The translations under genes were made by a program, and so were the position numbers. A stretch of DNA of 64,000 nt from DASRDZ01 sp035569495. Lineage in GTDB: Bacteria > Chloroflexota > Dormibacteria > Aeolococcales > Aeolococcaceae. This document shows, one piece after another, positions 39,195-48,083 of this stretch (position 1 is the first letter of the stretch; each line of letters opens with the position of its first letter). The stretch covers positions 1 to 64,000 of the forward strand of contig DATMMX010000036.1 in NCBI GenBank assembly GCA_035569495.1. Direction: 5' to 3'. The notes beneath the pieces are model-generated. The model was not told the origin of the DNA. It saw only the letters and a list, made by a program, of their open reading frames with translations, and made no database searches.

Positions 39195-39209
39195 GTTGCG
39201 TGACGCTAC
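39195..39209. promoter_or_regulatory. Imperfect inverted repeat, proposed HxlR operator 3
   Basis: GTTGC-GTGAC-GCTAC resembles the two sites upstream of the GNAT gene with one mismatch in the right arm. It lies 12 bp upstream of the -10-like hexamer of the HxlR gene and overlaps the stop codon of the GntR gene. Confidence 0.45.
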
Positions 39210-39955
39210 GGTCGGACCAGGCCGCCGAGGTGGGCGGCGGCGGCGAGCACCGGCGGCACCGCCTGCGGCGGCTCCGGGGCGCGGTGCTCGGCGAGGTAGC
39301 GGAGCTGGCGGCGCAGCGGCTCCTCGAGGTGGGCGCGGATGGCCCGCTCGGCGCGAGGTGCGCTGCGCTCGGCGACGGCGGCGGCGATCTCCCGGTGGCC
39401 GCGCAGGGCCGCGCGCATGTGGTTGACGGTCATCGGCACCGTGTAGCGGGCGCGGTTGACGTGCAGCCAGGCGCGCTGGGCGGCGTCCAGGGCCGCGCGG
39501 TTGCCGGCGGCGGCGAGGAGCTGGAGGTGGAACTGCTCGTCGGCGCGCAGGAAGGCGGGCGAGTCGAGGTGCTCGACGGCGTGGCGCTGGCGGGCGAGCA
39601 GCTCCTCCAGCGCGGCGGGGTCGGGCTCGGCGCCGGCAGCGATGAGGTGGCGGGCCATCTCCACCTCCAGCGCCTCGCGGACGGCCATGTTGTCCTCGAC
39701 GTCGCGCGGGTCGAGGGGCGCGATGGTGCTGCCGCGCTTGGGCACGGTGGTGACCATTCCCTCCAGCGCGAGGCGGTGCAGCGCGGCCCGCAGCGGGGTC
39801 CGGCTCATGCCCAGCCGGGCCGCGACCTCGCGCTCGTTGAGCGGCGCGCCGGCGGGGATCTCGCAGGTGGCGATGGCCTCGGCGAGGCGCGTGTAGGCGA
39901 GGTCGGCAAGGTCCTGCCTTGCGGGCCCGGCGGTGGTGCGCCTGCGAGTGGTCAT
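39206..39955 (-). CDS. GntR/FadR-family regulator (FCD domain)
   Basis: 249 residues, ATG 39955. The winged helix-turn-helix is at about 35-75 (LNEREVAARLGMSRTPLRAAL). The FCD effector domain follows, with an Asp/His set typical of metal-containing members (DEQFHLQLL, HREIAAAV, RAHLEEPL), so a carboxylate ligand held by a metal is likely. The start codon overlaps the stop of the solute-binding lipoprotein gene by ATGA, tying regulation to transport. Two TNGTNNACNA-like palindromes stand between that gene and the Liv operon, and are the probable target. Confidence 0.9.
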   Translation of the reverse strand: MTTRRRTTAGPARQDLADLAYTRLAEAIATCEIPAGAPLNEREVAARLGMSRTPLRAALHRLALEGMVTTVPKRGSTIAPLDPRDVEDNMAVREALEVEMARHLIAAGAEPDPAALEELLARQRHAVEHLDSPAFLRADEQFHLQLLAAAGNRAALDAAQRAWLHVNRARYTVPMTVNHMRAALRGHREIAAAVAERSAPRAERAIRAHLEEPLRRQLRYLAEHRAPEPPQAVPPVLAAAAHLGGLVRP

Positions 39956-41604
39956 GCGGCGAGGTACCAGCGGCCGTACATCGCCGAGTCGCGGTCCTGG
40001 TCGAGCTGGGCGCCGGCGACCAGGCCGTTGACGGTGACGTTGTAGGCGGCGTGGTGCAGCGGCGCGTAGAGCGGGATGAAGGGCAGGTCGCGGGTGAGCT
40101 GCTGCTGCACGGCGGTGATCAGTGGCTTGCGTGCGGCTTGCAGCTGCAGGCCCGGCGCGGCGACGGCGTTGCGCTCGGCGGCGAGCAGCCGGTCCATCTC
40201 GGCGCTGGCGTAGCCGCCCCAGTTGCGGCCCGCGCTCGACGACAGCGCCGCGGAGTCGTCGGGGTCGAGCGACGTGCCGGTTTGTGTCAAGGCCAGCGTG
40301 AACTCGCCGGCGTCGAGCGCGGCGCGCAATGCGACCGGGTCGAGGGCGCGCGGGGTGATGTGCAGGCCCGCATCGGCGGCCTGGGTGGCGATGCTGCGCG
40401 CCGCGGCTTCGCGAGCGGTGTCGCCGCGGGGGTAGAGCAGATCGAGCTGGAGCGGCGTTGCCACCTGCGCCGTGGCCAATAGTGCGCGCGCCCTGGCCAC
40501 GTCGCGCGGGTATCGCTGTGCGGCGTTGGCGTCGTACGCCCACGACTGGGGGGGAACATCGCCCCACTGCGTTGTGGCGTCGTCGCCGAGTGCGGCGCGG
40601 GTCACCGCGTTGCGGTCGATGGCGTAGGCCAGCGCCTGCCGCACCGCGACGCTGCCGGTCGGCCTGCCGGCGCGGTCGTTGCACTGCAGGGCGACGTAGC
40701 CGAGGTCGGGGTACGAGGCCAGGCGCACGCCGGACTGCTGCTGCGCATCGCGGGTGGCGTCCGCGGTCAGCTCGGGGGCCCAGAGCACCTGGCCCTGGGC
40801 GAGCAGCGGCGGCAGCAGCCGGGGATCGGTGACCACCTGCACGACCAGCCTGTCGACGTTGGGCGCGCCGCCGTACCAGTGCGGGTTGGGCACGTAGGTG
40901 ATGGTGTGCAGGTTGCTGTCGCGCTGCTGGTAGAGGAACGGGCCACCGCTCACCGAGGGCGTGGTGTCGAAGAACGCACTGTCCATCTGCGCCGGCTTGT
41001 ACTTGGAGAGGACGTGCGCGGGCACCACCGGCGTGACCAGGCGCGCGCCGAACGACGCGTCGGGAGCGCGCAGCGTGAAGCGCACGGTGTGGGCGTCGAC
41101 GGCTTCAGTTTTGGCCAGGTCTGACCAGTCGAAGGTCGCCTCGCCGGACAGCGAGGGGTCGGCCTCGGTGCTGACGGTGTACACCACGTCGGCGGCGGTG
41201 ATCGGGGCGCCGTCGCTCCACTGCGCGCGGCTGCGCAGGGTGACCGTCCACTCGCGGCCGGTGGCGTCGAGCTGGGGCGGTGCGGCGGCGAGGTCGGGGG
41301 CGAGGCCGAGGTCGGGGCGGGCGCTGTAGAGCAGCGGGTAGAGGGGGGCGTAGGCGCGCACCGAGGCCACGTCGCCCGCGGTCAGCGGGTTGAGCGAGCG
41401 CGGCTCGGCGGCGACGGCGACGACCAGCTGGCCGCCGTGGCGGACCTGCTGGGCCGGCTGGTAGCCGCAACCGCTGAGCAGCAGCGCCGCGAGCGCGGTG
41501 GCGGCGAGGGCGGGGCGGCCGAGCAGGCGGCCACCACGGGGCAGGCTGCATCGCCGAGGCCCTCGCCGGTGTCCTATGCAGTGCCGCCGTGCCGACGCGA
41601 CCAT
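39952..41604 (-). CDS. Family-5 extracellular solute-binding lipoprotein (peptide/nickel type)
   Basis: 550 residues from ATG 41604, with GGAGG 13 bases upstream; in-frame starts further upstream exist but are less likely. The N-terminal 45 residues are unusually long and Arg-rich before the hydrophobic core and the lipobox LLSGC. The mature part matches SBP_bac_5 proteins: EPRSLNPLTAGD, YTVTLR-like WTVTLRSRAQWSDGAPITAADVVYT, and VRQALAYAIDRNAV. They feed peptides, nickel or other substrates to ABC permeases, but no matching Opp/Dpp permease is near. It is divergent from the Liv-type operon and coupled to GntR. Confidence 0.92.
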   Translation of the reverse strand: MVASARRHCIGHRRGPRRCSLPRGGRLLGRPALAATALAALLLSGCGYQPAQQVRHGGQLVVAVAAEPRSLNPLTAGDVASVRAYAPLYPLLYSARPDLGLAPDLAAAPPQLDATGREWTVTLRSRAQWSDGAPITAADVVYTVSTEADPSLSGEATFDWSDLAKTEAVDAHTVRFTLRAPDASFGARLVTPVVPAHVLSKYKPAQMDSAFFDTTPSVSGGPFLYQQRDSNLHTITYVPNPHWYGGAPNVDRLVVQVVTDPRLLPPLLAQGQVLWAPELTADATRDAQQQSGVRLASYPDLGYVALQCNDRAGRPTGSVAVRQALAYAIDRNAVTRAALGDDATTQWGDVPPQSWAYDANAAQRYPRDVARARALLATAQVATPLQLDLLYPRGDTAREAAARSIATQAADAGLHITPRALDPVALRAALDAGEFTLALTQTGTSLDPDDSAALSSSAGRNWGGYASAEMDRLLAAERNAVAAPGLQLQAARKPLITAVQQQLTRDLPFIPLYAPLHHAAYNVTVNGLVAGAQLDQDRDSAMYGRWYLAA

Positions 41605-41658
41605 GGTGTCGCGCTTCCCTCCCATGCCCCTTGGGGCGTGCCGCCGTGCCGAGGCCCG

Positions 41659-41668
41659 TAGTATACCA
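41659..41668. promoter_or_regulatory. GntR-type operator candidate 1
   Basis: TAGTATACCA fits the GntR/FCD half-site layout T-N-G-T-N2-A-C-N-A around the palindromic core GTATAC. Read on the minus strand it includes TATACT, a good -10 hexamer for the solute-binding protein gene, so binding here would block that promoter. Confidence 0.5.
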
Positions 41669-41704
41669 GCGTCGCTTTGCGCCGTCTGGCAGCGGGGAAA
41701 CGCT

Positions 41705-41734
41705 TTGACCCGCAAGGACAAACGCTGCTACAGT
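41705..41734 (+). promoter_or_regulatory. Promoter candidate of the Liv-MoxR operon
   Basis: TTGACC (41705-41710) and TACAGT (41729-41734) with an 18-bp spacer resemble a sigma-70 promoter directed towards the operon that starts at about 41754. Confidence 0.5.
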
Positions 41735-41738
41735 ACGC

Positions 41739-41748
41739 TGGCATACCA
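41739..41748. promoter_or_regulatory. GntR-type operator candidate 2
   Basis: TGGCATACCA is one change from a perfect TGGTATACCA palindrome and shares ATACCA with candidate 1, exactly 80 bp away. It lies just after the proposed -10 element, a typical repressor position. Confidence 0.45.
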
Positions 41749-41753
41749 GGAGG

Positions 41754-44042
41754 GTGGCGGCGGGGACGGTGAGAGAAAGGGAGTTGAGCTTGCAGGGCAC
41801 GGGTGTGGGAGCCGGCGGGCTGCGTCGCCGCATCGGCGAGCGGCGTGAGCTGCTCGGGCTCGCCGCCGTGCTGGTGGCGGCGCTCGCCCTTGGCCGCGGG
41901 CTGAGCGGAGGCCTGCTCGGGCTCGGCGTGGTCAGCGGCTCGGCGGTGGCGCTGCAGGCCCTCGGCGTGGTGCTGGTGTACCGGAGCAGCGGCATCGTCA
42001 ACTTCGCCCAGGTGCAGGCCGGCGCCACCGCGGCCGTGCTCTTCTCCGAGATGGCGCAGCGGCACGAGTTCCTGCGCTTCGCCTCGTTCGTCTGCGCGCC
42101 GTGCGTGCCTGGTGGCGCGGACCACGCGTCGGCGGCGGCGCAGGCGGTCGACTACTGGCTGAGCCTGCTGCTCGCCGTCGGGCTGTCGGCGCTGCTCAGC
42201 CATGGCGCGTACGCCTTGCTGGTGCGCCGCTTTGCGCGCGCGCCCAAGCTGGTGGCGACGGTGCTGACCATCGGCATCGCGCAGCTGCTGGCGGGCGTCG
42301 CCGCCGCGCTCCCCTCGCTGTTCGACAGCACCACGCCCGGCGTGCAGCTCAGCAACGCGGTGCCGCTGCCGCTGCACCTGTCGTTCAGCATCTCCCCCAC
42401 CACCTTCACCACCGCCGACGTGGCGACCGTGGCCGCGGTGCTGCTGGCGGGTGCGGGTCTGTCGCTGTTCCTGCGGCGCAGCCGTCGCGGCATCGCGGTG
42501 CGCGGCGCGGCGGACAACCCGGATCGGGCGCGGACGCTGGGCGTCGACGTCGACTCGCTGGGCGGCACGGTGTGGCTGATCGCCGGTGTGCTCAGCGGCG
42601 TCGCCGCGTGCCTGGCGGCCGCTTCGAGCGGCGTGCACGGCGGCGACAACCCGCTCGACGTGGTCACCCTGGTCGGGATCCTCGCCGCCGCGGTGATCGG
42701 CGGCTTTCGCAGCCTGCCCCTGGTGGTCGCGGGCGCGCTGGCGCTGGGCATCCTGGAGCAGGGCATCCACGCCGGGGTCAACGCGCCCGACGTGTACCCC
42801 GCCCTGCTGCTGGTGGTGATCTCGCTGTTCCTGCTGCTGCAGCGCGCCCCGCGCACGCGCGCCGAGAGTGAGGCCGCGGTGGGCTGGCTGGCCGCGCGCG
42901 AGGTGCGGCCGATCCCCGAGGCGCTGCGCCGGCTTCCCGTGGTCCGCGCATGGTTGCGCTGGGGGGCAATCGTGCTGGCCGTCGTGGTGCTCGCCTACCC
43001 GGTGGTGATGGCGCCGTCCGACGTGGGCACGGCGACGCGGGTGTGCATCGACGCGGTGCTCGGCGTCTCTCTGCTGGTGCTCACCGGCTGGGGCGGGCAG
43101 ATCAGCCTGGGGCAGCTGGCCATCGCCGCGGTCGGCGCGTACGTCGCGGCGCTGGTCAGCGCAGGGACCGGGATCTCGTTCGTCTTCGGCGTAGTGCTCG
43201 GCGCGATGGCGGGCGCGGTGGCGGCACTGCTGGTTGGCCTGCCCGCGCTGCGCGTGCGCGGGCTGGCGCTGGCGGTGAGCACGCTGGCGATGGCGCTCAC
43301 CGTGTCGCTGGTGCTGGTCAGCGGCAACTACCTGGGCCAGGCGCTGCCGGCCACGGTGCAGCGGCCGGTGCTGCTCGGCCTCGACCTCGACGACCAGCGC
43401 GTCTTCTACTACCTCTGCCTGGCCGTGCTCGGCGGCGTGCTCGCCCTCATCACCGCGCTGCGCCGCAGCCGGACGGCGCGCGCGCTGATCGCCTGCCGCG
43501 AGAACGAGCAGGCCGCCCGCGCGCTGGGCGTCAACCCGGCGCGGGTGCGGCTGATCGCCTTCGCGCTGTCGGGCGCCCTGGCGGGACTGGCGGGCGCGCT
43601 GCTCGCCTACAACGAGCACGGGGTGCACGCGCCCGACCTCACCCCCGAGCTGGGCGTCGCGGTGTTCCTCATGGTGGTGATCGGCGGCATGGGCTCGCTG
43701 TGGGGTCCGGTGCTGGGCGCCGTCTACCTGGGCTTCCTGCTCAGCTCCTCGAACACCCTGGTGGGCTTCCTGGCCGGCGGCGGTGGGGTGGTCTTCGTGC
43801 TGCTCGCGGCGCCCGGCGGGTTGGTGCAGGTCCTGGCCGCAACTCGCGACGCCATGCTGCGCCGGGTGGCCATCCGCCACCGCGTCCACGCGCCGGGGCT
43901 GATCGCCGCCGCCGCGGTGGAGGGTCGCGCCGCAGCGCCGATCACGCCGCTGCGCGCGGGGTCGGGCGGCACGGCGCGCGCCCACGTGGCGGTGCGCTAC
44001 CGGCTCGACGTCGAGGCGGGCGAGGGCGCCGCCGGTGGCTGA
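41754..44042 (+). CDS. LivH-LivM fusion: branched-chain amino acid-type ABC permease
   Basis: About 762 residues from GTG 41754; GTG 41769 and TTG 41790 (AAAGGGAG six bases upstream) are also possible starts. The first half is a LivH-type permease (VYRSSGIVNFAQVQAGA; RGIAVRGAADNPDRARTLGVD). After an about 40-residue linker the second half is LivM-type (GWGGQISLGQLAIAAVGAY; RTARALIACRENEQAARALGVN). Normally these are two genes; here one chain would supply both membrane halves of the importer. It starts a seven-gene operon that also contains the ATPases (fused) and, at the far end, the binding protein. The next gene begins eight bases before its stop. Confidence 0.9.
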   Translation: MAAGTVRERELSLQGTGVGAGGLRRRIGERRELLGLAAVLVAALALGRGLSGGLLGLGVVSGSAVALQALGVVLVYRSSGIVNFAQVQAGATAAVLFSEMAQRHEFLRFASFVCAPCVPGGADHASAAAQAVDYWLSLLLAVGLSALLSHGAYALLVRRFARAPKLVATVLTIGIAQLLAGVAAALPSLFDSTTPGVQLSNAVPLPLHLSFSISPTTFTTADVATVAAVLLAGAGLSLFLRRSRRGIAVRGAADNPDRARTLGVDVDSLGGTVWLIAGVLSGVAACLAAASSGVHGGDNPLDVVTLVGILAAAVIGGFRSLPLVVAGALALGILEQGIHAGVNAPDVYPALLLVVISLFLLLQRAPRTRAESEAAVGWLAAREVRPIPEALRRLPVVRAWLRWGAIVLAVVVLAYPVVMAPSDVGTATRVCIDAVLGVSLLVLTGWGGQISLGQLAIAAVGAYVAALVSAGTGISFVFGVVLGAMAGAVAALLVGLPALRVRGLALAVSTLAMALTVSLVLVSGNYLGQALPATVQRPVLLGLDLDDQRVFYYLCLAVLGGVLALITALRRSRTARALIACRENEQAARALGVNPARVRLIAFALSGALAGLAGALLAYNEHGVHAPDLTPELGVAVFLMVVIGGMGSLWGPVLGAVYLGFLLSSSNTLVGFLAGGGGVVFVLLAAPGGLVQVLAATRDAMLRRVAIRHRVHAPGLIAAAAVEGRAAAPITPLRAGSGGTARAHVAVRYRLDVEAGEGAAGG

Positions 44043-47000
44043 GGCGACCGCGGCGCGGCCGCAGGTGCCGTCGCAGCGCATGGCGGCCGCGGGTGCGGGC
44101 GCGGCGATGATCGCGGACGCGGATGCGCCTGGTGCAGCGCCCGCCGAGGAGCGCGGCCCGCGGCGGCGCGACCGGCTGGCGGTCTACGCCGCCCAGGTCA
44201 ACCCCTGGTCGATCGCCGGCGGCTACGCGGTGACGCCGCTGCTCGTCGTCGGCCTCCTCCAGCTCCTCGGCAACGCCGACTACCAGGCGCTGTTCGTGCT
44301 CATCCCCCAGATGCGCCCGAGTTTTGGCTACGACCTGCAGTTTCTCGTGGTCTTCAACTACGTGCTCCAGGTCGGCCAGACGCTGGGCGCGCCGCTGCTC
44401 GGCTGGCTGGCCGACCGGGTGCGCCGCGTCTGGATGCTGCGCGCCGGCGGCGTCGTCCTCCACCTCGGCTCGATCACCATGGGCCTGTCGACGGGACCGG
44501 GCCAGCTCCTCGCCGGGCGCGCCATCGCCACCGCGGGACAGAGCGTCGCCGCGCCCGCCGCCATGCCGCTGCTCACCGACTTCTACCCGCCCGAGCGCCG
44601 CGCCCGCGCCTTCGGCTTCGTCCTGCAGTGCGGCAGCCTCGGCGCCGTTTTCTCCCCCATCGCCATCGGCGTCATCGCCGCGGGCTACGGCTGGCGCACC
44701 GCCTTCATCGTGCTGGGCGCCTTCTCGCTGATGCTGACCACGCTGTACTTCACCGTGGGTGAGCCGGTGCGCGGCGAGCAGGACCGCCTGGCCATGGGCG
44801 CCGGCGCCGAGGCGGCGAAACACGAGCAGCCACCGGCGGGATGGAAGGAGTCGTGGCGCGCGCTCAACAGCGTGCAGACGCTGCGGCGCATCTGGTTCGC
44901 CATGCCGTTCCTCTCGGCGGCGAGCTTCATCTTCGTGTTGCTGCCCATCTACTTCTCGGTGGAGTGGCACCTCGGCGCCGCGCAGTACGGCCTGGTCGCG
45001 GCGGCCGAGGCGGCGGTGACGCTGAGCGGGCAGGTGCTGGTCAGCGTGCTCACCGAGCGCATGCTCGCCGAGCGGCCGGCGCGGGTGATGGGACTGGTCG
45101 GCGCCATCTGCGTTGTGCTGATGATCGCGCTGCTGGTCTGCGCGCTGGCGCCGGCGCTGTGGCTGGCGGTGCTGGCGGCTTGCGTCGCCGCGACCTGCTC
45201 ACTGCTGGTCAATCCCGGCTTCAGCCCGCCGCTCACCGCGGTCGTCTCGCTGGTTGCACCCGCGCGCATCCGTGCCATGGGCATGACCAGCTACGCGCCG
45301 TGGATGCTGCTGTCCTTCCCCATCCTCTTCTACGGTGTCGGCGCCATTCAGAGCGCGGGCTGGTCGCCGCGCATGCAGCTGCTCCCCTACCTGCCCCTGT
45401 TCCTCGTCGCCGCGGTGCTGTTCGCCACCGGGGGGTTGCACGTCGCCTCCGACATCCGCTCCGCACTGGCGGCGAGCATGGCGGACGAGGAGGCGCGCCG
45501 CGCCCGCCAGTCGGGACGGCGCAAGCTGCTGGTCTGCCGCGACGTCGACGTGGTCCACGACGGCGCGCGCGTGCTCTTCGGCGTCGACCTCGACGTGCAC
45601 GACGGCGAGATCCTCGCCCTGCTCGGCACCAACGGCGCGGGCAAGTCGACGCTGCTGCGCGCCATCGCGGGGGTGCAGGAGGCGAGCAGCGGCGCCATCC
45701 TGCTCGACGGCGTCGACGTCACCCACTCGCCGCCGCACCTGCTCACCGAGCGCGGCGTCGCCCTGGTGCCCGGCGGGCGCGCGGTGTTCCCGCGTTTGAG
45801 CGTCGCCGAGAACCTGCGCGTCGCCGCCGAGCAGGTCGACGGGTCCGACGAACGCGCCGCGCGGACCGAAGGGGTGCTGTCGCTGTTCCCCGTGCTGCGT
45901 GAGCGCATGCACCAGCAGGCGGGCGACCTCAGCGGTGGCGAGCAGCAGATGCTGGCGCTGGCCCAGGCGTTCCTGCTCAGGCCGCGCCTGCTGCTGGTCG
46001 ACGAGCTGAGCCTCGGCCTGGCGCCCAAGGTGGTCGAGCAGCTTCTCGACGTGCTGCGCCGCATCCACCTGTCGGGCACGACCATCGTGATCGTCGAGCA
46101 GTCGGTCAACGTGGCCATGGCCATCGCCGAGCGCGCCGTGTTCATGGAGAAGGGGCGCGTCGTCTTCGCGGGCGCCACTGAGGAATTGCGGCGGCGTGGC
46201 GACCTGGCCCGCAGCGTGTTCCTGGGACAGAGCCGGGCGACCGGCGGAACGCTCACCGGGGTGACGCGCCGGCACGACGTCGGCGGCGTGCACGGCGACG
46301 CCGCGCCGCTGCTGCGCGTCGACGGCCTCGCCGTGCGCTTCGGCGGTGTGGACGCGCTGCGCGAGGTGAGCCTCGGTGTCGGCGCGCGCGAGATCGTCGG
46401 TTTCATCGGTCCCAACGGCGCCGGCAAGAGCACCCTGTTCGACGCCATCTCCGGGTTCGTGACACCTTCGGCAGGAACGGTGACGGCGTTCGGCGAGGAC
46501 GTCACCGCGCTGCCGCCCGAGGCGCGGGCGCGGCGCGGCCTGGTGCGCTCCTTCCAGAACGTGCGCCTGTTCAGCGCCATGACGGTGCGCGAGGTGATCG
46601 CCCTGGCCCTGGAGCGCACGGCCTCCGACCTGGGCGGGCTGGGCGGCGCACTGTGGCCGCCGGTCGCGCGCACGCAGCAGCGGCGCACGGCGCGTCGCGT
46701 CGACAACCTGCTCGACGGCCTCGGCCTCGGCCCCTGCGCCGAGCAGTTCATCGGCGAGCTGTCCACCGGGACGCGGCGCATCGTCGACCTCGCCTGCCTG
46801 CTCGCGGCCGAGCCCCGCCTGCTGCTCCTCGACGAGCCGTCGAGCGGCCTGGCGCAGAGCGAGACCGAGGAGCTGGGCCCGCTGATCGGCCGCATCGCCA
46901 AGGAGGCGGGCTGCAGCATCCTGGTCATCGAACACGACCTGCCCCTGGTCACCGCCGTCGCCACCCGCATGGTGGCGATGGACCAGGGGCGGGTGATCGC

Positions 47001-47070
47001 CGACGGACCGCCGCGCGCGGTGGTCGAGGACCCCGCCGTGGTGCGGGCCTACCTGGGGAGCACCGCATGA
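44035..47070 (+). CDS. MFS transporter-LivF-LivG triple fusion
   Basis: 1011 residues, GTG start. Residues about 50-475 form a complete major-facilitator transporter with about twelve helices (GWLADRVRRVWMLR; LLTDFYPPERRARAFGFV). Residues about 493-730 are a LivF-like ATPase: Walker A GTNGAGKST (about 532-540), signature LSGGEQQ (about 633), Walker B LLLVDELSLGL. Residues about 755-1005 are a LivG-like ATPase: Walker A GPNGAGKST (about 791), Walker B LLLLDEPSSGL. Its signature is LSTGTRR in place of LSGGQ. The two ATPases would serve the LivH-LivM permease just upstream; the role of the attached MFS is unknown. ATGA overlap with the MoxR gene. Confidence 0.9.
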   Translation: MAEATAARPQVPSQRMAAAGAGAAMIADADAPGAAPAEERGPRRRDRLAVYAAQVNPWSIAGGYAVTPLLVVGLLQLLGNADYQALFVLIPQMRPSFGYDLQFLVVFNYVLQVGQTLGAPLLGWLADRVRRVWMLRAGGVVLHLGSITMGLSTGPGQLLAGRAIATAGQSVAAPAAMPLLTDFYPPERRARAFGFVLQCGSLGAVFSPIAIGVIAAGYGWRTAFIVLGAFSLMLTTLYFTVGEPVRGEQDRLAMGAGAEAAKHEQPPAGWKESWRALNSVQTLRRIWFAMPFLSAASFIFVLLPIYFSVEWHLGAAQYGLVAAAEAAVTLSGQVLVSVLTERMLAERPARVMGLVGAICVVLMIALLVCALAPALWLAVLAACVAATCSLLVNPGFSPPLTAVVSLVAPARIRAMGMTSYAPWMLLSFPILFYGVGAIQSAGWSPRMQLLPYLPLFLVAAVLFATGGLHVASDIRSALAASMADEEARRARQSGRRKLLVCRDVDVVHDGARVLFGVDLDVHDGEILALLGTNGAGKSTLLRAIAGVQEASSGAILLDGVDVTHSPPHLLTERGVALVPGGRAVFPRLSVAENLRVAAEQVDGSDERAARTEGVLSLFPVLRERMHQQAGDLSGGEQQMLALAQAFLLRPRLLLVDELSLGLAPKVVEQLLDVLRRIHLSGTTIVIVEQSVNVAMAIAERAVFMEKGRVVFAGATEELRRRGDLARSVFLGQSRATGGTLTGVTRRHDVGGVHGDAAPLLRVDGLAVRFGGVDALREVSLGVGAREIVGFIGPNGAGKSTLFDAISGFVTPSAGTVTAFGEDVTALPPEARARRGLVRSFQNVRLFSAMTVREVIALALERTASDLGGLGGALWPPVARTQQRRTARRVDNLLDGLGLGPCAEQFIGELSTGTRRIVDLACLLAAEPRLLLLDEPSSGLAQSETEELGPLIGRIAKEAGCSILVIEHDLPLVTAVATRMVAMDQGRVIADGPPRAVVEDPAVVRAYLGSTA

Positions 47071-48083
47071 GCAAGATCCGGCCGATCTCGGCCACAACTC
47101 CGACGCTCGACCCGGCGTCGTTCCGCGCTCGCTTCGAGGCGCTGGCGGACAACATGGAGCGGGTCATCAAGGGCAAGCGCGAGGTGGTGCGCCTGGTGCT
47201 CACCGCGGTGCTCGCCGAGGGCCACGTGCTCCTCGAGGACCTGCCCGGCACCGGCAAGACGATGCTGGCCCGCAGCCTGGCGCAGTCGATCGACGTGCCC
47301 ACCGCGCGCGTGCAGTGCACCCCCGACCTGCTCCCCTCCGACGTCACCGGCTCGACCATCATCGACATGCCCACCGGCAACTTCGTCTTCCGGCCGGGAC
47401 CCCTGTTCACCAGCGTGCTGCTGGTGGACGAGGTCAACCGCGCCACCCCCAAGACGCAGAGCGCGCTGCTGGAGGCGATGCAGGAACGCTCGGTCACCGT
47501 CGACGGCGTCACCCATCCACTGCCGCGCCCGTTCCTGATGATCGCGACGCAGAACCCCATCGAGCTGGCGGGCACGTTCCCCCTGCCCGAGGCACAGCTC
47601 GACCGCTTCCTCTTCAAGCTGTCGGTCGGCTACCCCGACCGCAACGCCGAGGCCGAGGTGCTGCGCGCCAACATCGCCGACGAGGCGATCGCCGACCTGC
47701 GCGCGGTGGTCGACACCGGCGACGTGCTTCAGCTCGTCGAGTGGGCGCGCGGGGTCACCGTCAGCGACCCGGTGATGATGTACATCATCGACCTCTGCCA
47801 GGCGACGCGCAGCGACCCCTCTTTGCTGATCGGCGCCAGCACGCGCGCGTCGCTCGCACTGATGCGCGCCGCGCGCGTCGTCGCCGCGTCGCAGGGACGC
47901 GAGGACGTGTACCCGGATGACGTGCGCGGCGTGCTCCACCCCGTCTTCGCGCACCGGCTCATCCTCACCCCCGACGCGCAGCTTCGCGACGAGACGGTCG
48001 GCAAGGTGGTCGAGCGCATCGCCGGGCGGGTCAAGCCGCCGCTCGGCCTCGGCGCCGGCGGACCGGAGAACGCCTCGGCATGA
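47067..48083 (+). CDS. MoxR-family AAA+ ATPase
   Basis: 338 residues. Walker A DLPGTGKTMLAR (about 58-69), Walker B VLLVDEVNRA (about 120-129), sensor ATQNPIELAGTFPLPEAQLDRF and the AAA lid are typical. MoxR proteins act as chaperone-like ATPases, usually with DUF58/von Willebrand-type partners encoded next to them, as here. Start and stop overlap the neighbouring genes by ATGA on both sides, so expression is linked to the ABC transporter genes. Confidence 0.95.
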   Translation: MSKIRPISATTPTLDPASFRARFEALADNMERVIKGKREVVRLVLTAVLAEGHVLLEDLPGTGKTMLARSLAQSIDVPTARVQCTPDLLPSDVTGSTIIDMPTGNFVFRPGPLFTSVLLVDEVNRATPKTQSALLEAMQERSVTVDGVTHPLPRPFLMIATQNPIELAGTFPLPEAQLDRFLFKLSVGYPDRNAEAEVLRANIADEAIADLRAVVDTGDVLQLVEWARGVTVSDPVMMYIIDLCQATRSDPSLLIGASTRASLALMRAARVVAASQGREDVYPDDVRGVLHPVFAHRLILTPDAQLRDETVGKVVERIAGRVKPPLGLGAGGPENASA

